Origin: an uncultured Acidimicrobiaceae bacterium
GTDB lineage: Bacteria > Actinomycetota > Acidimicrobiia > Acidimicrobiales > Ilumatobacteraceae
Direction of reading: 5' to 3'
Assembly: GCA_937890395.1 (NCBI GenBank)
Contig: CALACK010000070.1
Location: 62,001-126,000, forward strand
DNA: 64,000 nucleotides
Shown: positions 1-8,847 of the stretch, piece after piece
Position numbering within the stretch: position 1 is the stretch's first letter
Layout of the letters: every line of letters starts with the position of its first letter
Translations under genes and position numbers: made by a program
Notes under the pieces: model-generated
Databases searched by the model: none
What the model was told of the DNA's origin: nothing
Seen by the model: the letters and a program-made list of their open reading frames with translations, nothing else

Positions 1-512
1 ATAACAAGCGTTTCGTCTACTGTGCCGTGATAACACCAATCGTGCACCAAAATTTTCGGACGCTTAGTCAAATGTCTTGCGATTCGTAACACGAATCGAT
101 TTGCATCAGTTGCACTTACGGCGAATTGCCATTTTGTCAAGCCAAATCGACGCGTGAGTTCTTCACCTACCCAATTCGCGTCCCGCGTTGGCAACATCGT
201 CGTTGCACCTTTATTCATTTGTGCCGAAATCGCCTCAGTGATTTCTTTGACTCCGTGACCGGTCATTGAGCCAGTGTCTCCAAGACAGAAATCTATGTAG
301 TCAAGATCATCAATATCAGTAAACATTGCGCCCTGGGCTTGGCGAACATGGATAGGAAACGATCCAGGCAAACGCGTCATCCATGGCATTGGTACCCCAC
401 CCACCAAGGTATTGAAACTTGATGCGGTCGCGATTTTTGATTTTGGGTGAAGTTTTTCGAAGAGTATCTCTTCAATCTCGAGCACTTCGTCTAGGCGATT
501 TCGATTGATCAT
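1..512 (-). CDS. class III PLP aminotransferase, GSA aminomutase-like (partial, C-terminus outside window)
   Basis: Reading the minus strand from an ATG at 512 gives an open frame to the left edge, about 170 residues. The N-terminal part resembles class III aminotransferases of the glutamate-1-semialdehyde aminomutase type: a segment reading GGVPMPWM, then an FTDIDDLDYIDFCLGD stretch (the usual G-x-x-x-x-D-x-D-G-x-x-Y-I-D region), GSMTGHG, and TRDANWVGEEL. The PLP-binding lysine lies beyond the window, so activity cannot be judged. It is divergent from the carbamoylase at 550 with only about 37 bases between starts, so the two probably share a promoter region. A role as transaminase in the adjacent nitrogen-compound pathway is inference; hemL itself is unlikely given the context. 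Confidence 0.75.
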   Translation of the reverse strand, partial: MINRNRLDEVLEIEEILFEKLHPKSKIATASSFNTLVGGVPMPWMTRLPGSFPIHVRQAQGAMFTDIDDLDYIDFCLGDTGSMTGHGVKEITEAISAQMNKGATTMLPTRDANWVGEELTRRFGLTKWQFAVSATDANRFVLRIARHLTKRPKILVHDWCYHGTVDETLV

Positions 513-549
513 CTATCCATCATGGCAAATAAGGGTGTAAAATTCGTAA

Positions 550-1815
550 GTGGCTATAGGAGACTTCAGTAACCAAAATCTTGAATTGAGAATTGATAGT
601 GAACGATTGATGTCGCGAATTAGTGCCCTTGCCGAGATATCTCCAATTGATGGCGGAGGAAATTGCCGGCTCGCGCTTACCGATGAAGACATGCACGGCC
701 GCAACCTTCTTGTTGATTGGATGCGTGAGTGCGATCTAGAGATTTCAATAGATGCAGTCGGAAACATAATTGGCGTCTGGAATGTCGGCGTAGGTGCCCC
801 GGTGATGTCTGGTTCACATATTGACACCGTTCGCACCGGCGGAAGATTTGATGGCTGTTACGGCGTGCTTGCTGCCCTTGAAGTAATTCAAACTTGTCAA
901 CAAGCAGGAGTTACTCCAGTGCGACCACTTGCAGTCGGAATTTTCACTGACGAAGAAGGTGCAAGATTCGCCCCCGACATGCTCGGATCTCTCGTCTATG
1001 TCGGCGGCATGCCGTTAGAAGAGGCTCTCGATGTGATCGCGATTGATGGAGCAAAACTCGGCGATGAACTTGTAAGAATTGGCTACTCGGGGGTCGCCCC
1101 TTGCCCAGGTCTTGTGCCGCATGCATTTGTCGAACTGCACATCGAACAAGGACCGATGCTTGAGGCAAATGGTGTGCGAATTGGTGCCGTGACCAGTGTG
1201 CAAGGAATCTCGTGGCAAGAAGTTTCGATCACAGGTCAATCAAATCACGCTGGCACAACGCCGATGTCTTTGCGACATGACCCAGCTTTAGTGGCTGCTG
1301 AGATCACAGTGTTTCTTCGTCAACTTGCGAAAGAAATGGGCGGCGATCAAGTTTGTACTGTTGGAAAAGTTGATATTCATCCGAATCTAACCAATGTTGT
1401 CGCTGCCAAAGCAACGATCACACTTGATGTGCGTAATACCGATGAAGCACTTTTGAAATCTGCCGAATCAAAGATCGCTAAATATTTGCAAGTTGTCGCG
1501 TCGGCTGAAGGCGTAAAGATCACTACTCGAGAACTAGCGAGATTTGAACCTGTCGTGTTTGACGGTCGCGTTATCGATTGTGTTGAAAAAATCGCTAGGG
1601 ATCAAGGGAACACAGTACAAAGAATGCCATCAGGCGCGGGTCATGATGCACAAATGTTGGCGCGAGTTTGCCCTTCTGGAATGATTTTCGTCCCAAGCGT
1701 CAAAGGCATTAGTCATAACCCAGCTGAATTCACTGAGACTGATGATCTCATCGCTGGCGCCAATATTTTGCTACACACAATGCTTTCACTAACTACTCTC
1801 GAAGATACAAACTAA
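550..1815 (+). CDS. Zn-dependent M20 amidohydrolase, N-carbamoyl-L-amino acid hydrolase / allantoate amidohydrolase family
   Basis: The 421-residue product belongs to the M20 family that removes a carbamoyl group from N-carbamoyl-L-amino acids, ureidoglycolate or allantoate. Visible metal ligands and family motifs are GSHIDT (H90, D92), RFDGCYG (D101), FTDEEGARF (E135/E136), ELHIEQGP and, near the end, GISHNPAEF. The PSGAGHDAQ motif before it is also typical. Length is normal (about 410-420). The GTG at 550 gives a short extra leader; a TTG at 586 or the ATG at 610 would also fit the usual N-terminus, and no strong ribosome site decides it. It is followed after 15 bases by the D-carbamoylase-like gene. 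Which substrate is used cannot be told from sequence. Confidence 0.85.
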   Translation: MAIGDFSNQNLELRIDSERLMSRISALAEISPIDGGGNCRLALTDEDMHGRNLLVDWMRECDLEISIDAVGNIIGVWNVGVGAPVMSGSHIDTVRTGGRFDGCYGVLAALEVIQTCQQAGVTPVRPLAVGIFTDEEGARFAPDMLGSLVYVGGMPLEEALDVIAIDGAKLGDELVRIGYSGVAPCPGLVPHAFVELHIEQGPMLEANGVRIGAVTSVQGISWQEVSITGQSNHAGTTPMSLRHDPALVAAEITVFLRQLAKEMGGDQVCTVGKVDIHPNLTNVVAAKATITLDVRNTDEALLKSAESKIAKYLQVVASAEGVKITTRELARFEPVVFDGRVIDCVEKIARDQGNTVQRMPSGAGHDAQMLARVCPSGMIFVPSVKGISHNPAEFTETDDLIAGANILLHTMLSLTTLEDTN

Positions 1816-1830
1816 ACTACAAGATCTGAT

Positions 1831-2754
1831 ATGACTCGTCTACTGAAAGTTGCAGCGGCACAACTCGGACCAATTCAGCGCACAGATAATCGGCAAATAG
1901 TCGTGAAGCGTTTGATTGAGCTACTTCGAAATGCACATGCACAGAAGGCCGAGTTAGTTGTGTTTCCCGAATTGGCACTCACGACGTTCTTCCCTCGATG
2001 GTTTGTTGATGACATTTCACAAGCCGATCATTGGTACGAGACTCAAATGCCATCGCCGATAACTCAGCCATTATTCGATGAGGCAAAAAAACTTGCTGTT
2101 GGATTCTGTTTGGGATACGCAGAACTAACACCAAACGGTGAACGCTTCAATACGCAAATATTGGTTGAGCGCAATGGAGAAGTTGTCGCCAAATATCGTA
2201 AAGTTCATATTCCTGGGCATGAGACTCATGAACCTGATCGCCCCTTTCAGCATGCAGAGCGCTACTATTTCAAACCGAGCGACGAAGGCTTTGGGGTATG
2301 GCAGGCATTTGGCGGGCGCATCGGAATGATGATCTGCAACGATAGACGTTGGCCAGAAAGTTATCGCGTAATGGGGTTACAAGGCGTTGAAATGATCCTC
2401 TGTGGTTACAACACGCCGCTGCAATACATCCCTGACCCAACTCAAGATCCACTGCAAAGTTTTCACAATGCATTAGTTATGCAAAGTGGCGCATACCAAA
2501 ATGGCACATTTGTAGTTGGCGTGGCAAAAGGTGGCATCGAAGAAGGTGTCGACAGTTTGGCTGATTCAAGCATCATTGCGCCATCTGGTGAGCTGCTAGC
2601 CAAGACATCTACAAGTGGTGATGAGGTTGTCACGGCAACCTGTGATCTCGACTGGTGTTACAACTACAAAAACACCTTGTTTAACTTCGACCGTTACCGT
2701 CGACCTGAGGTTTATGGGCGAATAACTAGTCAACGAGGCGCAATCTTTACATAA
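1831..2754 (+). CDS. N-carbamoyl-D-amino acid hydrolase-like carbon-nitrogen hydrolase
   Basis: The 307-residue protein has the nitrilase-superfamily triad in the arrangement of D-carbamoylases: E47 in VVFPELAL, K124 in YRKVHIPGH and C169 in MICNDRRWPES. Length and the TTFFPRW segment after the catalytic glutamate match N-carbamoyl-D-amino acid amidohydrolases (about 304 residues), which release ammonia and CO2 from carbamoyl amino acids. It follows the M20 enzyme closely, so both carbamoyl stereo-specificities may be present, yet no hydantoinase is seen here. Beta-ureidopropionase or another omega-amidase activity is a possible alternative. A 36-base gap with a tiny AGCCC/GGGCT hairpin separates it from the next gene. 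Confidence 0.85.
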   Translation: MTRLLKVAAAQLGPIQRTDNRQIVVKRLIELLRNAHAQKAELVVFPELALTTFFPRWFVDDISQADHWYETQMPSPITQPLFDEAKKLAVGFCLGYAELTPNGERFNTQILVERNGEVVAKYRKVHIPGHETHEPDRPFQHAERYYFKPSDEGFGVWQAFGGRIGMMICNDRRWPESYRVMGLQGVEMILCGYNTPLQYIPDPTQDPLQSFHNALVMQSGAYQNGTFVVGVAKGGIEEGVDSLADSSIIAPSGELLAKTSTSGDEVVTATCDLDWCYNYKNTLFNFDRYRRPEVYGRITSQRGAIFT

Positions 2755-2790
2755 TGTAAACCTGAAGCCCAATAGGGCTATGGTTAAGAC

Positions 2791-5412
2791 GTGACTAGTC
2801 ACCTCACAGCGACATCTACGGGCGATCTAACCGATGGTCGAGTTGCGCTCACCGTTAACGGTGTAGCCGTCACTGTTCGCAATGATCATCCACATTTATT
2901 GGCGGCTCTGCGCGAAGAACTAGATATCACATCACCGAAAGATGGTTGTTCACCAACGGGCCAATGTGGCTGTTGCACTGTGCTTGTTGACGGCAAGGCA
3001 ATAGTCAGTTGTCAACTGTCACTTGAAAAAGTATCTGGCGCTCAGATCACAACGCTTGAAGGTGTCAGTCAGACTGAGCGTGATGCATTTGCGAATGCTT
3101 TTGCAGCCTGTGGCGGTTTGCAATGTGGATTTTGTATTCCAGGTATTGTCGTTCGCGCGAAAGCGCAAATTGACAAAAAGGGTGCTGACTTAAAACGAGA
3201 AGATATGGCGCGACATCTTGGCGCACATTTATGTCGATGCACTGGTTACGTAAAAATTCTTGATGCAATCGAAACCGTCGCCAAATCACAGACGCGCGAA
3301 ATGATTACAACTGGCGGTCTGGGCGTGCGCGTTATGAAACTCGAAGCTGAAGCGCTTGCGCTCGGTGATCGAGGGTACATCGATGACATGCGCGTCAACG
3401 ATATGTTGCACGCTGCATTGGTTTTCACTCAACATGCGCGAGCTGATGTTCTTGACATAGACGTAACTGCTGCATTACAACAACCTGGAGTTAAAGCCGT
3501 TTTCACCGCTGCTGATATTCCCGGAGAGTTAATGATGGGAATTATCTACAAAGACTGGCCGGTGATGATTCCGGTTGGCGGCAGAACTTCTTACGCGGGT
3601 GATGTTTTGGCAATAGTTGTTGCCGATTCAAGAATGAATGCTCGCAATGCCACTGCTGCTGTCGAAGTTTCATATAATCCGCTGTCGCCGATTACTGATG
3701 CTCGCAAAGCGATCGATACTAATGATCTCGCGGTTTGGAAAACCGAAAGCAACATTCTTAGTAAGTCGAGTTATAAACGCGGAGACTGCGACTCGGCTAT
3801 TGCCTCAAGTGATTTTGTTGTTCGGGAAAAATTTGTGACACAAAGAATCGAACATGCTTTTCTTGAACCAGAAAGCACCTTGGCTGTTCCAAGTACTAAT
3901 AACGATCTCAAGCAACTGCATGTCTATTCGGGCGGGCAGGGAGTCTGGGATGATCGCAATGACATTGCTCGCTTACTTGCGGTTGACAATAGTCAAGTAA
4001 CAGTCACACTGGTAACGAACGGTGGAGCATTCGGCGGCAAAGAAGACATGAGTAATCAAGCGCATGCTTCTCTGGCTGCTTGGCTCTTAGGTCTTCCAGT
4101 TAAGTGCACTCTGACTCGCGAAGAAAGTTTTTTGATGCACGCCAAGCGGCATCCAATTGAAATGGATTATGAATTAGCTTGTGACAAGAACGGCAAACTT
4201 ACTGCATTGCGAGTTCGTGCAATCGGTGACTCTGGTGCATACGCGAGTGTAGGTATGAAGGTTCTTGAACGCATGGCAGGTCACGCCAGTGGCCCCTATC
4301 AAGTCGGAAATATAGATGTTGAAGCAATCGCCGCTCGCACGAACAACCCAATCTGCGGTGCATTTCGTGGCTTTGGCGCAAATCAAGCGCAATTCGCAAT
4401 GGAAGGCGTACTCGACAGACTTGCCGAGAAGGTTGGCATAACAGGCTGGGAGATCCGCTTCAGAAATGTTATTAAACCCGGAATGGTCTGGGGACCCGGT
4501 CAGATTATGGATGATGGATGTCTTGGCGCAGAATTATGCTTGAATGAAATTAAGCCAGAATATGACGCTGCAATATTGGCAGGAAAAGCAGTTGGACTGG
4601 GTCTTGGTCTAAAAAATAGCGGCCTCGGCAATGGTTTCAAAGAAATCTCAAAAGCTGTCGTACATTTCAAACACGATGGTCGCATTGAAGTTCGCCACGG
4701 TTGGACAGAAATGGGACAGGGTATCAATACGGTTGCTGCACAAGTAGCAGTACACGAACTCGGCGTTGACGCGTCACTAATCGACGTGATCGTTGATACG
4801 ACTCGCGAACTGGGCTTCGGGCAAACCACTGGATCTCGTGGAACCCTGATGGGTGCCGGCTCGGTGAAAGATGCGTGCGATGTTGCTCGTGCTGCAAATT
4901 TTGCGAAAGGTGTTGACCATGTCGGTGAATACCGAGTCGACTGGACAAATAAAATGGGTGAACCAGGAGTTGAAAATCCGATTATTCACTCAACATTTAG
5001 TTATGCCGCTCAGATGGTCGTAATTGATCGCGTGTCGCAAAAGATTGAGCGAGTAGTTGCAGTGCACGACGTGGGTCGGATAGTTAACCCGACACTTTGT
5101 GAAGGTCAAGTTGAAGGCAGTGTACATATGGGTCTTGGTTATGCGCTTACCGAAGAGTTTCCGTCTGATCCGGTCACGGCGTTTCCAACCAATATGACGC
5201 TGCGCAGTCTTGGGATTTTGCGCGCCAAAGATGTACCTAAGATTGAAGTGAAACTTATTGAGTCGGCGCAACCTAATTCTCCGTATGGCATAAAGGGCGT
5301 CGGCGAAATAGGTCTTGTGCCAACAGCGGGTGCCGTAGCGGCTGCGCTAAAAGAACTTGACGGTCAATGGCGCAATACGCTGCCGATGCGTCGCGATAAA
5401 CAAGAAGACTGA
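2791..5412 (+). CDS. fused 2Fe-2S / molybdopterin-binding hydroxylase, XdhD / SDMH-type
   Basis: A GTG start gives 873 residues combining two xanthine dehydrogenase subunits. Residues about 10-165 hold two 2Fe-2S motifs: DGCSPTGQCGCCTVL (plant-type cluster) and LQCGFC with HLCRCTGY (second cluster). The rest is the molybdopterin subunit: GDRGYIDDM at the start, GGAFGGKED, CGAFRGFGANQ, GQTTGSRGT and, near the C-terminus, GVGEIGLVP with the catalytic glutamate. This fused small-plus-large layout without a FAD domain is known from the selenium-dependent xanthine dehydrogenase (TIGR03311) and XdhD groups, whose loci also carry ssnA, as here. Selenium use is not shown by the sequence. It needs an electron acceptor; the FAD subunit at 7511 could serve (inference). 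Confidence 0.88.
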   Translation: MTSHLTATSTGDLTDGRVALTVNGVAVTVRNDHPHLLAALREELDITSPKDGCSPTGQCGCCTVLVDGKAIVSCQLSLEKVSGAQITTLEGVSQTERDAFANAFAACGGLQCGFCIPGIVVRAKAQIDKKGADLKREDMARHLGAHLCRCTGYVKILDAIETVAKSQTREMITTGGLGVRVMKLEAEALALGDRGYIDDMRVNDMLHAALVFTQHARADVLDIDVTAALQQPGVKAVFTAADIPGELMMGIIYKDWPVMIPVGGRTSYAGDVLAIVVADSRMNARNATAAVEVSYNPLSPITDARKAIDTNDLAVWKTESNILSKSSYKRGDCDSAIASSDFVVREKFVTQRIEHAFLEPESTLAVPSTNNDLKQLHVYSGGQGVWDDRNDIARLLAVDNSQVTVTLVTNGGAFGGKEDMSNQAHASLAAWLLGLPVKCTLTREESFLMHAKRHPIEMDYELACDKNGKLTALRVRAIGDSGAYASVGMKVLERMAGHASGPYQVGNIDVEAIAARTNNPICGAFRGFGANQAQFAMEGVLDRLAEKVGITGWEIRFRNVIKPGMVWGPGQIMDDGCLGAELCLNEIKPEYDAAILAGKAVGLGLGLKNSGLGNGFKEISKAVVHFKHDGRIEVRHGWTEMGQGINTVAAQVAVHELGVDASLIDVIVDTTRELGFGQTTGSRGTLMGAGSVKDACDVARAANFAKGVDHVGEYRVDWTNKMGEPGVENPIIHSTFSYAAQMVVIDRVSQKIERVVAVHDVGRIVNPTLCEGQVEGSVHMGLGYALTEEFPSDPVTAFPTNMTLRSLGILRAKDVPKIEVKLIESAQPNSPYGIKGVGEIGLVPTAGAVAAALKELDGQWRNTLPMRRDKQED

Positions 5413-5415
5413 ATC

Positions 5416-6486
5416 ATGGCTAATCAAACTGCAGGCCTTATTTGTGCGCACCATCATCTCTATTCGACTCTCGCCCGAGGTATGCCTGCAACCGCGAAAA
5501 CGCCAACTAATTTCTTAGAGATTTTACAACAGGTATGGTGGCGCCTTGATGCCGCGCTTGATGACGAGATGATTTACTGGTCGGCGATGCTTGGGGCCAC
5601 CGAATCATTAATGAACGGCACCACATGCATCATTGATCATCACGAATCCCCGAACTGTATTGAAGGCTCGCTTTCAACAATTGAGCGCGCCTGCAAAACA
5701 GTTGGCGTGCGTGTCAATGCTTGTTATGGCATCACAGACCGATGGGATGACAGCGGCAACTTGCATTCAAAAGTTTCACCAATTTCGAAAATGACACAAG
5801 CGGCCAAACGCGGTCTTGCAGAGTGTGATCGTTACTTGAGTGAGGGTGGTCGTGGAATGGTCGGCGCTCATGCCGCATTTACATGCAGTGATGAAACATT
5901 GAGTGCGGCGAGTGATTTGGCGGTCAAACATAAGACCGGTGTGCATATACATGTTGCCGAGGGACTCGACGATTCACATGCTGGCGCACGACTTGAGAAT
6001 CTAAGCAAAGATAACTGGCTTCTGATTCACGCAGTACACCTTGATCGCAAACTCTCTGGATACATCGTGCATAATCCCAGATCGAATATGAACAACTCAG
6101 TCGGATACGCCAGACCAAGCACGCTTACAAATAAGGTTTTGATCGGCACAGATGGAATCGGTGCCGACATGCTTGAAGAGGCAAGGTTGGCGTATGTTCG
6201 CTTGCGCGAATTTGAGATTACTGAAACGCCAACAACTGTTTGGTCTTGGATCGAAAATAGTTATGAACTTTTTCCTGAAGCAAAAAATGACAGAGTGACT
6301 TTTGATTATGATCACGTCGACAGCCCTTGGCATGTGGCATTTACGCCCGGCATCGGGGTAACCGACGTCGAAGTCGATGGAGAGAAAGTTTTAATATCAG
6401 GTTTGCCAACGCGAGTTGATATTCATGAAGTTAGAGCGAAAGCAGCAGAACAAGCAACACGTCTACATGAAAGGTTGGCAAGTTGA
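5416..6486 (+). CDS. ssnA: SsnA-like metal-dependent aminohydrolase, short N-terminus
   Basis: The 356-residue protein is an amidohydrolase-superfamily TIM barrel most like SsnA, a putative aminohydrolase of selenium-associated purine or heterocycle loci. Visible: the HxH metal pair in [54 protein letters not shown] and the aspartate in [10 protein letters not shown]. SsnA proteins are usually about 440 residues; here the N-terminal beta-sandwich strands (about 55 residues before the HxH) are missing, while the matching C-terminal strands remain. The start is 3 bases after the stop of the upstream hydroxylase and in the same frame. It is translationally linked to the next gene by a TGATG junction. 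A guanine-deaminase-like or chlorohydrolase reaction is possible. Confidence 0.75.
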   Translation: MANQTAGLICAHHHLYSTLARGMPATAKTPTNFLEILQQVWWRLDAALDDEMIYWSAMLGATESLMNGTTCIIDHHESPNCIEGSLSTIERACKTVGVRVNACYGITDRWDDSGNLHSKVSPISKMTQAAKRGLAECDRYLSEGGRGMVGAHAAFTCSDETLSAASDLAVKHKTGVHIHVAEGLDDSHAGARLENLSKDNWLLIHAVHLDRKLSGYIVHNPRSNMNNSVGYARPSTLTNKVLIGTDGIGADMLEEARLAYVRLREFEITETPTTVWSWIENSYELFPEAKNDRVTFDYDHVDSPWHVAFTPGIGVTDVEVDGEKVLISGLPTRVDIHEVRAKAAEQATRLHERLAS

Positions 6487-7514
6487 TGAGTCAAGATGCA
6501 AATAAGAAGTCAACACGAGTTGCGCTCTATCTACAAGACGCGCACAAAATCTCTGAGGGTATGGAGTTTTCTAAATATGCCGAAGCAAAGGGCTTTGAAG
6601 CAGTATGGCAAGCCGAAAGTCGTTTAGTTCGTGAAGCGACGGTGCCAATGGCGGCATTCGCGTCAGTCACGACAACTTTAAAAGTCGGCTCCGGAGTTGT
6701 CGACTGTTGGAGTCGTAACCCTGCTCGCCTTGCAGCAACATTTTCAACTCTCGATGACTTGGCACCAGGTCGCGTTATTTTGGGAATAGGCGCTTGGTGG
6801 GATCCATTGGCACAGAAAGTTGGCATCTCTCGCGCCAAACCGTTACGCGCGATGCGTGAGATTGTTACATCTGTGCGCGCACTTTTAAACAACGAGACCG
6901 TCACATTTAACGGCGAATTTGTTCACCTTGATGGCGTCGAGCTTGATTACGTATATCAAGAGCGTCGAGCAAAAGACGTGCCGATTTATATTGGCGCTAC
7001 TGGTATGCAAATGATGGAGTTAACTGGTGAAATTGCCGATGGAGTCGTGCTGAATTATCTGGTCTCACCCGAATACAACCAGAAAGCAATGGAGGCATTA
7101 ACTATCGGCGCCGATCGTGTCGGTAGATCGGTTGATTCAATAGACCGACCTCAACTTGTCGTCTGCAGTGTGCATGAAGATCGCAAAACTGCTCTTGACA
7201 TGGCGCGCCAAATGGTTACGCAATATCTCGGGCAACAACCTCACATCATGAAAGCATCGGGCGTTCCGCAATCAATTCTTGACAAAGTCGGCTCGGTTTT
7301 AACTTGGCCTGCAACTCATGAACAGGTTGTTGCTGCATCAAAACATGTGCCCGATGAGATTGTGCAGATGCTCACCGCGAGTGGAACCCCAGCAGAGGCG
7401 CGACAACGTGTTACGCACTATCTTAAGAACGGTGCGACCTGCCCAATTTTGTATCCACTTGGTGATGTGAAAGCGATGATTGATGCGTTTTCGAATTGGG
7501 ATGGTATCTCATGA
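6486..7514 (+). CDS. luciferase-like (LLM class) flavin oxidoreductase
   Basis: The 342-residue protein has the luciferase-like monooxygenase TIM-barrel fold: an early QDAHKISEG segment, [41 protein letters not shown] and [22 protein letters not shown]. The last two resemble methylenetetrahydromethanopterin reductase-type enzymes that often use coenzyme F420. The ATG at 6486 overlaps the SsnA stop by one base; a TTG at 6483 is the alternative. It overlaps the next gene by four bases. Its place inside a molybdenum hydroxylase operon suggests an oxidative step on the same substrate, but neither cofactor (FMN or F420) nor reaction can be fixed from sequence. Confidence 0.82.
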   Translation: MSQDANKKSTRVALYLQDAHKISEGMEFSKYAEAKGFEAVWQAESRLVREATVPMAAFASVTTTLKVGSGVVDCWSRNPARLAATFSTLDDLAPGRVILGIGAWWDPLAQKVGISRAKPLRAMREIVTSVRALLNNETVTFNGEFVHLDGVELDYVYQERRAKDVPIYIGATGMQMMELTGEIADGVVLNYLVSPEYNQKAMEALTIGADRVGRSVDSIDRPQLVVCSVHEDRKTALDMARQMVTQYLGQQPHIMKASGVPQSILDKVGSVLTWPATHEQVVAASKHVPDEIVQMLTASGTPAEARQRVTHYLKNGATCPILYPLGDVKAMIDAFSNWDGIS

Positions 7515-8362
7515 CTGTGGCTATTCCGCAGACATTGCGTGAAGCTCTGGCGTTTAGTAGCGCCAACCCGAACGCCCAGATTATTCAAGGTGGTACCGAT
7601 CTGATGGTTGAAATAAATTTCAACCACAGAAAACCAACAGATGTAATTGCTTTGCGGCGAGTCGAGGAAATTCGCAATTACGCATACACAGCCGACAAAT
7701 CAAAAGTGATTGTCGGAGCAGGCTTGCCATATCAAAAAATGGAGCACGGTGAGATCGCCGAGTTGTTTCCGGCTTTGGCGCAAGCTGCTCGCACGGTAGG
7801 TTCTCCACAAATTCGTGCCGCCGGTTCAATCGGGGGCAATCTTGGCACTTGCTCACCCGCTGGTGATGCGTTACCAGTTCTTAGTGCGCTAAACGCTGAA
7901 GTTAATTTACGAACCGAAACTGGCTCGCGGGATATTTCTGTTCACGACTTTATGATTGGTGTTAAACGTAACGACCGTAAACCAGGAGAATTAATTATTT
8001 CAGTCACTTTGCCGATCATTCAAGGCTGGCAGGGATACGCCAAAGTCGGTGTTCGTAATGCGATGGTAATTTCAGTCGCCTCATGTTGTTTAGTTGTCGA
8101 CCGAAAACTTGGCGCTATAAGTGTTGCGCTTGGTGCGGTTGGTCCGACTATTATTCGCTGTCGCGAGACAGAACAATGGTTGGCTACACAAATAGATTTG
8201 AAATCTATCTCAGCTGTTGCGCCTAATCTGTTGAAAGAGTTCGGCGAACGAATCGCTAATGAATCAAAACCAATTGACGATCATCGAAGCACAGCCGCGT
8301 ATCGACGCCACGCTGTTGCAACATTGTCTCGTCGTTTATTAGTGAGAGCGAACACCAAATGA
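7511..8362 (+). CDS. molybdenum hydroxylase FAD-binding subunit (CoxM/XdhB-like)
   Basis: This 283-residue subunit carries FAD in the three-subunit xanthine dehydrogenase/CO dehydrogenase family and passes electrons from the iron-sulfur clusters to the acceptor. Evidence: the PCMH-type FAD motif [11 protein letters not shown] near residue 27, then [16 protein letters not shown] and CSPAGDALP for the pyrophosphate and flavin site, and a C-terminal CO_deh_flav_C region. The ATG at 7511 overlaps the preceding stop by four bases (ATGA); an upstream TTG at 7496 is less likely. It overlaps the 2Fe-2S subunit gene by four bases, so the three subunits are translationally coupled. It may also serve the fused hydroxylase at 2791. 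Confidence 0.9.
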   Translation: MTVAIPQTLREALAFSSANPNAQIIQGGTDLMVEINFNHRKPTDVIALRRVEEIRNYAYTADKSKVIVGAGLPYQKMEHGEIAELFPALAQAARTVGSPQIRAAGSIGGNLGTCSPAGDALPVLSALNAEVNLRTETGSRDISVHDFMIGVKRNDRKPGELIISVTLPIIQGWQGYAKVGVRNAMVISVASCCLVVDRKLGAISVALGAVGPTIIRCRETEQWLATQIDLKSISAVAPNLLKEFGERIANESKPIDDHRSTAAYRRHAVATLSRRLLVRANTK

Positions 8363-8847
8363 TGCCAAATACTGAGATTTACAACTTAAGAGTCAACGGC
8401 AAGAATCACGAGGTGCGTGACGCTTGGGTTGGAGAGAGTTTGCTCTATGTGCTGCGAGAACGACTCGGGCTACCCGGTTCTAAAGGCGCTTGCGAGCAAG
8501 GCGAATGTGGCAGTTGCACGGTGATCATGGATGGTCAGGCAGTCTGTTCATGTCTGGTTATGGCGGCAACTGCAATTGACGCCGAGATTAAAACAATTGA
8601 GGGTCTCACACCTGATGGTGAACTCACCGAGGTGCAAGACGCTTTCATCACCGAAGGTGGGGTGCAATGTGGTTTTTGTACGCCAGGTCTAGTCGTTGCG
8701 ATCGAACATCTGCTTGACAATAACCAGAGTCCTACTGAAATTGAAATCAAAGAGGCGATCTCTGGAAACATCTGTCGATGCACTGGCTACGGTCGCATTT
8801 TTGAAGCTGTACAGACTGCAGTTGCGACTCGTAGGGCGGCAAGATAA
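8359..8847 (+). CDS. molybdenum hydroxylase 2Fe-2S subunit (CoxS/XdhC-like)
   Basis: The 162-residue protein is a full-length small subunit with two 2Fe-2S clusters. The plant-type ferredoxin cluster is bound by KGACEQGECGSCTV, with the fourth cysteine in QAVCSC. The alpha-helical domain binds the second with VQCGFCTPG and ICRCTGYGR. The start ATG overlaps the FAD-subunit stop by four bases and its TAA overlaps the start of the large subunit by one base. The gene order medium-small-large is the classical coxMSL order. It relays electrons from the molybdenum centre to FAD. Confidence 0.93.
   Translation: MMPNTEIYNLRVNGKNHEVRDAWVGESLLYVLRERLGLPGSKGACEQGECGSCTVIMDGQAVCSCLVMAATAIDAEIKTIEGLTPDGELTEVQDAFITEGGVQCGFCTPGLVVAIEHLLDNNQSPTEIEIKEAISGNICRCTGYGRIFEAVQTAVATRRAAR

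Noticed and set aside
2766-2779. Short AGCCC-AATA-GGGCT hairpin before the fused hydroxylase gene
   Set aside because: Only five pairs and no U-run; too small to call a terminator or riboswitch.
5410-5412. In-frame TGA between hydroxylase and SsnA as a selenocysteine codon or readthrough site
   Set aside because: No SECIS-like hairpin is seen after it, the hydroxylase C-terminus is complete, and an ATG follows at once for the next gene.
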